Origin: Lolium rigidum | Taxonomy: Eukaryota; Streptophyta; Magnoliopsida; Poales; Poaceae | Assembly: GCF_022539505.1 (NCBI RefSeq) | Contig: NC_061510.1 | Location: 398,952,249 to 399,016,248, forward strand | DNA: 64,000 nt | Direction of reading: 5' to 3' | Shown: piece after piece, positions 34,775 through 44,134 of the stretch | Layout: every line of letters starts with the position of its first letter | Numbering within the stretch: the first letter of the stretch is position 1 | The notes under the pieces: model-generated | Seen by the model: only the letters and a program-made list of their open reading frames with translations | What the model was told of the DNA's origin: nothing | The model's database searches: none | Made by a program: the position numbers and the translations under genes

Positions 34775-36407
34775 TCAAAGCTTCTTCTTAAATACCCATT
34801 TACATCCTACAGGTTTGCTCCCATAAGGATGCTCAGTTAACTCCCACGTTCCATTAGCCAAGATGGAATCCATCTCGCTTTGAACCGCTTCCTTCCGATG
34901 AGTCCGCATCGGGAGATGCGAGAGCTTCGAAATGGTAGTGGGAGTATCATCCACAAGATACACAATGAAATCATTACCAAAAGACTTTGCAGTCCTTTGT
35001 CTCTTACTCCTCGTTGGAGCTTCATTGTCATCCTCATCAGAATCTGAACTCTCATCATCAGATTCCTCATCAGACTCCATAGGAGTTTCATGTATTGGAT
35101 AAGATTCCCAACTAGACATGCCATGCATATCTCTCATAGGAAATATATCCTCAAAGAATGTAGCATCTCTTGATTCAAAGATGGTGTCAACATTCATGTC
35201 GTCCACTCCAGATTTCACCACGAGAAATCTATAAGCAATGCTATGGGCAGCATAGCCAAGAAAGACACAGTCCACTGTTTTTGGTCCAAGCTTTCGCTTC
35301 TTGGTGATTGGCAAATTCACTTTAGCCAAACAACCCCAAGTTCGTAGGTAGGAGAGTATTGGTCTTTTCTTTTCCCATTCCTCATATGGGGTAATCTCTT
35401 TATTCTTGGTTGGAACACGGTTTAGGACATAACATGAAGTCAATATAGCTTCCCCCCACCATTCCTTGGATAAACCCGAAACATCTAACATGGCGTTAAC
35501 CAAATCTGTTAGAGTACGTTTTTTCCTTTCCGCAATCCCATTGGATTGTGGGGAATTGGGAGGCGTCCTCTCATGGATTATACCATGTTCCGCACAGAAT
35601 AAATTGAACTCGTTAGAAAAGTACTCTCCACCACGATCGGACCGAACCCTTTTTATCTTTCTTTCAGTTTGGTTCTCAACTTCAGCCTTATAGATTTTAA
35701 AGAAATCAAGAGCCTCATCTTTAGTTTTCAGGAGATACACATAACAGTACCTAGTGGAATCATCAATCGAAGTCATGAAATATTTATTTCCACCTCTTGT
35801 CAACTCACCATTCATCTCACATAGATCTGAATGTATGCGCTCTAGTGGTGCCAAGTTTCTTTCCTTTGCAGACTTGTGAGGCTTGCAAGGCTATTTTGCT
35901 TGCACACAAGCATGGCACTTAGAGCCTTTGACAAAGGTGAATTTCGGAATTAAACTCATATCAGCAAGCCGTGTCATACAACCGAAATTAACATGACAAA
36001 GTCGTGAATGCCAAACATTAGTTTCATTAACACTACTGTTTACATGGTTCACAACATTATCACAGAAGTCTTCTAGAGAGAAGCGAAACATTCCCTCACA
36101 TTCATAGCCCTTTCCAACAAAGGTTCCATACTTAGACAGTACAACTTTATTGGACTCAAACACCAACTTAAACCCATCTTTCATAAGACGGGAGCCACTA
36201 ACGAGATTCTTCTTGATAGAAGGGACATGCAGCACGTTCTTCAGTTGCACGATCTTTCCCAAAGTAAACTTCAGATCTACCGTGCCAACACCACGAACAG
36301 TAGCATGTAACCCATTCCCCATCATTACTGATGAACCCCCGGGCCTGATAAGAGGTAAACATGGAGATGTCAGCACACACATGAACATTGGCACCTGTAT
36401 CAACCCA
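34775..36407 (-). pseudogene. Copia protease, GAG-pre-integrase and integrase, broken
   Basis: The protease active-site motif VDTGANVHVCADIS is near 36400-36360, just after an in-frame TAG that replaces what is normally a tryptophan codon. The integrase zinc-binding HHCC segment (WHSRLCHVNFG ... CHACVQAK) ends in a second TAG near 35890. The integrase core follows, with IHSDLCEMNG, SDRGGEYFSNEF and PQSNGIAERKKRTL, giving the D, D and E positions. A charged acidic insert (residues about 265-290 of the integrase frame) and SKPVGCKWVFKKKL lead toward RT. The order protease-integrase-RT marks it as Copia. Confidence 0.93.
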
Positions 36408-37320
36408 CTATTCTGTGGGCTGAAACACCGAAAGAACAGTAGGTAATATATTACCATACCCTGTAGTTTCTTCACCGGTGTTGCCAATGACCATGTTGAC
36501 AGAAGTTGAGTTCTGTCCAGCCTGACCTTTCTTTCCTTTGCGTTGTGGACAGCGATTAGCCCAATGGCCCGTCTCGCCACACACCCAGCAAGGATCTTTC
36601 TTCTCCGTTTTCCCCTTCTTCTTGAAGTTGGTAGTCTGGGAGACTCCTTTGTTCTTTCCCTTGGACTTGTGGGCATTTTTCTGCACCATATTGGCAGCAG
36701 AACGTCCCTCAGTTCCTCCAGTGTGTTGGTCTTTTGCCCTCGCCTTCTCCTCAACATCCAGCGATCCCATTATATTCTCAACAGAGAACTCATGCCTCTG
36801 ATGTTTCAGGGAAGTGGCAAAGTTCCTCCATGAAGGGGGAAGCTTAGCGACAATGCATCCCGCGACAAACTTGTGCGGAAGCACACACTTGAGGAGCTCA
36901 AGTTCCTTTGCCATGATCTGTATCTCATGAGCCTGTTCTACTACATATCGGTTCTCAACCATTCTGTAGTCATTGAACTGCCCCATAGCATACGATTCAC
37001 CTCCCGGCATCGGCGACACCAAACTTAGCGTCCAGTGCATCCCACAGTTCCTTCCCATTTCGGATGTGCAGATAAGCATCAACCAACTTATCTCCAAGCA
37101 CACTTAGAACGGCACCCACAAAGATTACGGTGGCATCCCCGAACGCTTTATCCTCTTCAGGAGTAAGCGGACCTCTGGGAATACCTTCCGCAACTCGGTG
37201 CATGCCCATAGAAGTGAGCCACAAGCGGGTCTTATTTTGCCATCTCTTGAAATGAGAACCCGTAAACGGGCTCGGTTTAAGCGCAGCAGCAAAACCAGAC
37301 GGTGAAAATTGCCTATGCAT
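36408..37320 (-). pseudogene. Copia gag, frameshifted
   Basis: The N-terminal part starts with MHRQFSPSGFAAALKPSPF and contains FTGSHFKRWQNKTRLWL, the usual UBN2/Copia gag layout. A frameshift near 37010 moves to the second frame, which contains NDYRMVENRYVVEQAHEIQ and ends with a CCHC zinc knuckle, CWVCGETGHWANRC (near 36590-36550). The ATG lies only 16-17 bp from the inner edge of the 5' LTR, so no room is left for the usual leader and primer site. Confidence 0.92.
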
Positions 37321-37336
37321 ATAAGGTTTTTTGGAT

Positions 37337-38264
37337 TGTTGGATTATTAGGCAATTTCCGAGTGAGATTAATTACCGAAAGCAACATTACAGATGCACAA
37401 GCATACTTAACCATACACATCATTCTAAGCACATGCATCAGATCTGAACACGGAACAAGTAGCAGTGCAAAGTAGGAGATGAAAAGCACGTACATCGCGA
37501 CCGGGAAGGCCGCACCAGCAGCACCACAACCATGGGTGTTGCTGAAGTCGCCCATGGTGTAGTCGGATCTATCGATGAAGCAGTCGAACCGACGTAGAAG
37601 AACACGAACAGCAGCGAGCAGTCGCGCCGAGACGCTCCCCAAAAACCTTATCGCCCGTCTCCCGGTGCAGGATCTCAACGGACGGGGTTTCGGAGGCCTG
37701 CTCTCCCGGACGGCTGTGCACGCAGTCGCCGGGATGGGGAAGACTAGAGAGTAGCGCAGCAAAAAGAACTTCTTCGTGAGAGAGGCGGACTAGAGAGTTC
37801 TGGGCGTTTGTCCAAGACTCCAGATCTGATCTGTCTCCTGGTATAGCCTGGAAGGAGAGCCGACCGCGTTGACACGCGTAGGAAGCCAGGGACACGCGAC
37901 GAGCATGCACATGCATGTCGACACGTACCCAACTCAGTTGGTGCACCAAGCAAAAATTTAGGCTTCCTTGAGTGTGTCTCGAACTCGAACTCGAGTCACG
38001 AAACGCGACGTGCGTGCGTGACGAGGCGAGGCGGGGCAGGCGGAGGAGGAGGAGTGCGCGAGGGCTCCTTCTATTCTCACTCATTTGGAAGGACTAGAAC
38101 AGCAGCCCTTATATACCACTCCAACTCACTCCCAACTAGCAATGTGGGACTAAACTTTGTCCCCCAGGGCTGTCCCAAGCTGCCAACGTGATGGGCCTTG
38201 AGATTTCAGGAATTGTAGACTACATGGGCTGCGTTACTGGGCTGCAGCCCATCTACATTCAACA
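37337..38264 (-). repeat. Copia 5' LTR (928 bp)
   Basis: On the minus strand it begins TGTTGAATGTAGATGGGC and ends AATCCAACA. It matches the split 3' LTR; the largest difference seen is a 10-bp loss of GAGGC units near 38025. It contains a TATA-like TATATAAGGG on the minus strand near 38105-38118. Confidence 0.94.
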
Positions 38265-38340
38265 CTGCCGGCGTCCCCCATATAGCAGCGCCGGCAACCC
38301 TCTACCGGCGACTATTTGGGGCGCGCCGGTGAAGATGCTC

Positions 38341-39240
38341 TTCTAGCGGAGAAAAACTGCATTGTGTGCGGTCGAAGTTAGACAATTCACCGGCCTGGGT
38401 ACAAAAATAAAAAAAAGGCCAAGTTCGCTGAAAACAACAATTTATTATAGACAAATGTTTGATATATGCATTCTCACACAAACATCAGAGTCCTCTGTTG
38501 TTTGTATAACTTCAAGGTTTCAGAGTAGAAATTTCAGAAAGGTGTGTGCGGTGCCTCTTCCGTTCCATACCAGGAATGGAGGGGCATTCTTTGATTTCCT
38601 GCTCCCCTTGGCTTTAACCAAAGCAGAGAGGAAACTGAACGGTCCCTAGCGCAAGTAGAAGTACCGAAAGGAGAGAACCAACGAATCCAAGAAAAAGGAA
38701 GGAAAAGCAAAACAAGAAAAAGAAGTGAGGGGCGCCATGTTCATCATGCTCGGTAACAGTAGCCTAGTAGGTGTTGAAAGGGGATTCGTATGAATGAGGT
38801 ACTCGGAATCACTTTTGAAAAGGTTCATTTGGAGGGTAATAGCATCATCTTTCCGACACTGTTAAGGACGTTTACCGTGCAATAATGGCGCCATGTCCTA
38901 ACAACAACGGCTACTTGTGCCGTGCTCCTCCTCCTCACTGCCAGGGCTGGGTGGCCTATTAGCCAAAGTTAGCAGGAGAAAGTGTATGATCAAATTCATT
39001 AACAATCCCAAGCATGCGTGGAGAATTAGCAGCACCATTATCAAAACAAAAGCCTGCCACCTCCATTTCTTATTTCCTCTTAATCAGCAAAGCTCAACAA
39101 CAGTTGGGACATAAAGCAACACAGTATTTTATCTAGGTATACCTGTGTGGAACAGGCACAAACCAAAATCTAATCCCAAGAAAGCAGAGAAATATCATGC
39201 CTGATCACTACAGTATTATTTCTAAGTATTTCTTTTGGCA
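38341..39240. other. Upstream region of the receptor-like kinase gene, nothing named
   Basis: No transposon ends or coding frames are recognised. The short ORFs on both strands lack motifs. The downstream part may serve as promoter-distal sequence for the gene that follows. Confidence 0.4.
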
Positions 39241-39245
39241 GTGCT

Positions 39246-39253
39246 ACTATAAA
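39246..39253 (+). promoter_or_regulatory. Candidate TATA box for the receptor-like kinase gene
   Basis: ACTATAAAGAG lies about 890 bp upstream of the ATG. A 5' leader of about 360 bp, an intron from the donor CACG|GTGAGC at 39638 to the acceptor CTGCTAG at 40088, and a short second leader exon would connect it to the start codon at 40136. The site is plausible but unproven. Confidence 0.4.
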
Positions 39254-40135
39254 GAGAGTGTAGAGTGTGAGTGAGAGGAAAAAGAGAGCACCGCTGCACC
39301 GGGCCGGAGTGATGCTTGCTGTCGTCCTTTGCCTGCTCCGGCCTCCACCAGGCATCCAGCTCAGCCTCCAGAGACACCACCTGTCCGTTGCTCCGCGCTC
39401 TCGGTTCAGTTCCCTCGTACCTCTGCCACAACCCCCGTGATCATACTAATCTACAACTACAACTTGCACCAGTACCAGGACTCTCACACAGTCACACTAG
39501 GCACCAAAGTGCGCCGTGAGTGTGTGACAACCATAAAACGTAGCAAGACACAGGGAGTTCATCGTCCTGTTCATCACTGACCTGCAGGAAATAGCTTTCT
39601 TCTCCACTTCCATGGCTGCTGCTCGAGTGACTCCACGGTGAGCTTCAGTTTACTTCTTTTCTTGCCTAGTAGTTTCGGCGCCAAGTGGTAGCTTAACACG
39701 CCGGTTCTGGACTTCTGGTGTTGCTCTTGCCAGTTGCTGAAGAAAGTGAGCAAGTATTGTAAGGTTGTTGCAGGCAGCGGGGTTCTTTGCTGGTTAGGGA
39801 TGGGAGGAATTAGTAGTCTATGGCCGCTAAGATCTTTGTAAGGGATTTTAATTTCTGCTTCTGCACATTGCTGTCTGGTCACCCGTGCCTGTCCTTCCGG
39901 CTGCTTTGCACCTTTACATCCAGGCCTCTGAATTTTGAGTACCCGTAAACCCACAATCAAAAGCTTGATTCTGCTGCTGCTGGTACTGGTACTGTTGTCC
40001 TTGATCACAAAAAGGGGGAAAGAATCATCAAAGAATAGCTTGTGCAGTACACCTTGATTCTTAACTGATCATCTTTTTGCTCTGCTAGTTCTTGCTGATC
40101 AAGCGGGAACTCTGAAGAGATCGTCTTCCCCGACA

Positions 40136-43100
40136 ATGGCGACCAATGCGTGCCATTTGACGGTGTTCATCATCTTCTTCTTCTTGGCGTTGCTGCCGGG
40201 AACCACCCCGCTGCAGGCCTCACAAACATGGACTCTCCTCAAGGTCCAGCAGCTGCTGAACCGGCCCCCGGTGCTCGGCCACTGGCGCCGCACCACCGAC
40301 TTCTGTGGCGGCGGCGGCACCGTGGCCCCCTCTGCCTCCGTCGTCTGCTACGGCGACACCGTCACGCAGCTCCATATCGCCGGCGTCGCCCAGGGCGCCC
40401 CGCCGCTCCCGCTCAACTTTTCCATCGGCGCTCTGGTCACCACGCTGTCCAGGCTCCCGGACCTCAAGGTGCTCACGCTCTCCGGCCTCGGCCTCTGGGG
40501 ACCCCTGCCGGGGAAGCTCGAGCGGCTCGCCGGGCTGGAGATCGTCAACATGAGCGGCAACTACCTCTACGGCCCCATCCCGAGGGGCCTCTCGCGGCTC
40601 CGGAGCCTGCAGACCCTCATCCTCGACGACAACATGATCGGCGGCGAGGTGCCCGGCTGGATCGGCACCGCGCTGCCGTCGCTGGCCGTGCTCAGCCTGC
40701 GGAACAACTCGCTGGGCGGCACCGTTCCGGGGTCCCTCGGGAGCGCGCCGTCGTTGCGCTCGCTCGTGCTCGCCTCCAACAACATCTCCGGGAACCTCCC
40801 CGACATGCGCGGCCTGGCGAACCTCCAGGTGCTCGACGTCGGCGGCAACGCGCTCGGCCCGGCGTTCCCGCGTCTCGGGAGGAAAGTGGCGTCGGTGGTG
40901 CTTAGCCAGAACAGGTTCGGCGGCGGCCTCCCCGCCGCAGAGCTCAGCTCCTTCTACCTGCTCGAGCGGCTCGACGTGTCGCGGAACAGCTTCGTTGGCC
41001 CGTTCCCGCCGGCGCTGCTGTCCCTGCCCAACCTCCGGTACCTGAGCATCGCCGGGAACAGGTTCACGGGGACTCTGTCTGACAAGGTGCCCTGCGGCGA
41101 CAACCTCCAGCTCGTCGACCTGTCGTCGAACCTCTTGTCAGGGAGCGCGCCGGGCTGCTTGAGGCCGGACGGGAAGACGGGGACGGTGGTGCTCTCGTCG
41201 GAGAACTGTTTGGACAAGGGCGACGGCTCACAGCACCCGTCGCCGTTCTGTCAGAACCAAGCGTTGGCCGTGGGGATAGTAGCTCCTCACAAGGAGAGGA
41301 AGAAAATTGGCCGGCAGGCAGGCTTCATCGCCGGCATTGTAATGGCGGTTCTCGTTGCTGTCTCGCTCGTCGGCGCCATGGCCTTCTTCGCAATCAGGAA
41401 GATGACCATGGAAGGCGCAAAGACGAGGCCATCGGTACCATTGGTGGACGAACGATCTTCTTCTAGTGCCTACCCTTCCAAGTTGTTCGCAGATGCACGT
41501 ATGATTGATCTCGGAGCTTCGTCATATGCATTTAGTATAAGAGATTCTGAATTTTATTTCTTCAAATCAAACTTGATGAAAAAATCACTGACATTTGTTT
41601 TCCTTTTGGCATTTGGAACGACGAACAAAAAAGGTTACATATCACAGACAGTGAAGCTAGGAGCATTGGGGGTCCCACCATATAGATCATTCTCTTTGGT
41701 CGAGCTCGAGGCAGCAACGAACAATTTCGCAAACTCATGCCTGCTAGGGCAAGATTCTTATGGAGAGGTATGTCATCATCCATCTTCTCCACTGATAAGC
41801 TTACAGTTTGTTCAGCACTTGGGAAATTGATGCCTGCAAATTTACAGTAACTTGTTGTAAATTGTAATCATGCCCACGACCATGAGTTTATCAGTGGTTT
41901 GCAACGTCTCACCTTTTCTTCTTGCCAGATGTATCTGGGGAAGCTAGGCAATGGTGTCCCTGTGACAATCAGGAGCCTCAAGGTTAAGAGAAACCAGAGT
42001 TCTCAAAGCTTCAACCGCCACATCGAAACGATATCTAGGCTCAGGCATCGGCACTTGGTCAGCGCTCTAGGACACTGCTTCGAGTATGATCTTGACGATT
42101 CCACCGTAACCCAATTGTACCTTGTGTTCGAGTACGTGAATAACGGGAACTTGAGAAGCAGGATTTCGCGTAAGTTGTCAGTTCACCTCTCCTTCATTTT
42201 TCACTTGCTCTGACAGTCCAATGACTGAATTTTATGTTGTTTGTTTGAACTGTTCTTGACCAGAAGGAACTGAAGGGCGAAAGCTTAGCTGGGGGCAGAG
42301 GATATCGGCTGCCATCGGTGTCGCGAAGGGCATTCAGTTCTTGCATGGAGGGATTATACCTGGTCTGTTCGGGAATAATCTCAGGATCAACAACATTCTT
42401 CTAGACCAGAATCACGTCGCGAAAATCGGCAGCTACAATATCCCAATCCTAGGAGAGGCCACGAAATCTGAGGTAGGTCAGAGGAAAGTAAACTTACGAA
42501 AGTTTGAACATCTAGCTACAATATCCCATTCATTTTTGTGCAAAAAAAAAATCTAGCTACTCTTAGCAAAAGCTCTTATGGCCGTTGCTGACTAACAAAC
42601 TCTGTTGTTTGCCAATCCAAGCAGGGAGGTGCCGGAAGCAAGCACCAAACTGATAGGTACCAACAAGGTTCAACCGTTTCATGCTACCAGTTTCAGTCGG
42701 TATGACTAATATATTTTTTCTGTATTAAAATATTTTCTGAAATGTTACTTTGCAGCACAAAGCTGGGCGACAAGGTCGATTTATTTGATTTTGGGGTGAT
42801 CCTGCTTGAGCTTGTATCTGGGAAGCCAATCACATCCATATATGAGGTGGAGATAATGAAAGAACTGGTATGTATGATCACCTGTAGTTGTGTATCTGAC
42901 AATGTCAACTCTTGAACCTCAACACAAACACCTGAACCTCACTTTGCTGCAGCTGCTATGGGCAATGGCCGAAGAGGACCGAGCCAGGAGGAGGAGCTTT
43001 GTAGACCCAGCAGTGAACAAGGCCTGTTCAGAGGAATCACTGAGAACCGTCATGGAGATCTGCCTAAGGTGCCTTGCCAAGGAGGCGGTACACCGGCCGT

Positions 43101-43231
43101 CAGTGGAGGACGTGCTCTGGAACCTCCAGTTCGCCACCCAGGTGCAGGATGATTGGGAGGGGGAGATCCGGAGCGGCGATGGGTCTCCGGTGTCGTCCCG
43201 GGCTACCAGGTCGTCCAGATTTAGCAGGTAG
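40136..43231 (+). CDS. LRR receptor-like protein, probable inactive kinase (At3g03770-like)
   Basis: Coding exons are 40136-41498, 41634-41767, 41929-42169, 42264-42472, 42625-42656, 42756-42867 and 42953-43231. All join in phase at GT/AG sites and give about 789 aa. It has a signal peptide (residues 1-28, FIIFFFLALLPG core), an N-terminal LRR cap and about ten leucine-rich repeats (LSGLGLWGPLPG, MSGNYLYGPIPRG, LDVSRNSFVGPFP). A juxtamembrane region, one membrane segment (IAGIVMAVLVAVSLVGAMAF) and a cytosolic kinase-like domain follow. Catalytic positions are missing: the VAIK lysine is R (VTIRSLK), HRD is replaced by GLFGNNLRINN and DFG by IGSYN. It therefore fits the plasma-membrane pseudokinase group annotated as probable inactive LRR receptor-like kinases. 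Ligand and partners are unknown. It converges with the E2 gene downstream. Confidence 0.93.
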
Positions 43232-43573
43232 ATAAACGAGTTGTTTCTCCCATCCAAATCATCCATCGTCTGATGCTGAAAGATGGAGCGGCCAGTTATG
43301 AGTTATCCTCCAGGATGTGCAGAAAAAGGAGCTGTTGTTTTTCTTCCGTCAGTGTAGAGTTTTTTTTCCCAAATCCTCTGTTGTTTTGCTATCTGAAGCC
43401 TTGATCTCAGGAGCAGATTTTTCTCCTAAGCGTACAATAATGTCGTGCACTTGTGCTGTGCAAGCACCCTTCTGTCAAGAAAAGCAAAGCTTTGTTTCTA
43501 CCGACGGCTCAAAAGTTATGTGAGTAGCACAGAAACTATTACCTGGTTTTATAAAAAGCTTAGGGAGGTAGTA
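43232..43573 (+). other. Probable 3' UTR of the receptor-like kinase gene
   Basis: This AT-moderate stretch follows the TAG stop at 43229-43231 and precedes a MITE. An AATAAT-type polyadenylation signal occurs near 43436. The transcript end cannot be fixed from sequence alone. Confidence 0.4.
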
Positions 43574-43781
43574 CAACCTCCGTTCGGAAATCTATACACT
43601 AACATGCGTCTAATACATTCGTATCTAGACCGAGCCACTTAACACTTGTATCTAGACCGAGTCACTTATTTTCAAGACCAAGTCGCTTAACATTCATATC
43701 TAGACCAAGTCACTTATTTTCAAGACCAAGTCACTTAACATTCGTATCTAGACGGAGTCACTTATTTTCAAACGGAGAGAG
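43574..43781. mobile_element. Stowaway-like MITE with internal tandem repeats
   Basis: The left end reads CAACCTCCGTTCGGAAAT and the right end TTTTCAAACGGAGAGAG, complementary Stowaway-type termini flanked by TA (43572-43573 and 43782-43783). The interior is made of about three diverged ~48-bp units of the pattern CGTATCTAGACCAAGTCACT followed by TATTTTCAAGACC. Its position lies between the 3' ends of two convergent genes. Confidence 0.75.
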
Positions 43782-44134
43782 TAGCACTAGTACTGTTTAC
43801 CTCAAGCACAGGTCACAGGTTTCAACAAACATGCTCGTGGACAGAGCTTTCGTAGACGAGCAAAGCACAGATGGTTCAAGGCTGAGATGTCTGCAATCTA
43901 GCAAGCGGCAACCACTTCTTGGCTATGTATAGGATCTTTACATTAGCGTCACATGCCTTAATTCACCAAATAGGTGTCACACACTACAATAGGAAAACCA
44001 GCAGGAGAAGCAGGGGATCAAGCACAGGATCACAACAGCCACTGAGGATCTCAATGTTTCAGCGGGTAGTACAGACCGGCAAAGCCAGAAATAGAGATGT
44101 TTCGGCGTTGCTTATATTGCAGAACATAGCACCG

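Larger units (their letters stand above)
25007..38264 (-). mobile_element. Copia LTR retrotransposon, interrupted by a nested element
   Basis: The LTRs start TGTTGGATTATTAGGC and end TACATTCAACA in plus-strand reading. The flanks are CTGCA (25002-25006) and CTGCC (38265-38269), a 5-bp target duplication with one change. Coding order on the minus strand is gag, protease, integrase, RT, RNase H, so this is Copia. The 5' LTR is at 37337-38264 and the 3' LTR is at 25007-32856, cut by the 6.9-kb nested element. A purine-rich tract (complement of 32857-32870) precedes the 3' LTR. No usual tRNA primer site is seen after the 5' LTR. The element inserted into a Harbinger-like transposon. Confidence 0.95.
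24333..38340 (+). mobile_element. PIF/Harbinger-like element split by a nested retrotransposon
   Basis: The left end (24333-24360) reads GACCATCTCCACCGGCGCGC and the right end (38317-38340) is the complement-like GCGCGCCGGTGAAGATGCTC. These resemble the GAGCATCTCCACCGGCG-type termini of Triticeae Harbinger elements. The element proper is 24333-25006 plus about 38270-38340 (roughly 745 bp); everything between is the later Copia insertion. The left flank is TAA, but the right flank is TTC, so the expected 3-bp duplication is degraded or the end is off by a base or two. A run of 13 C at 24434-24446 lies inside. Confidence 0.72.

Noticed and set aside
40150..40905. A 251-aa ORF in the second frame of the receptor-like kinase first exon
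   Set aside because: It is an arginine/alanine/proline-rich shadow of the GC-rich LRR coding exon; the LRR frame explains the sequence.
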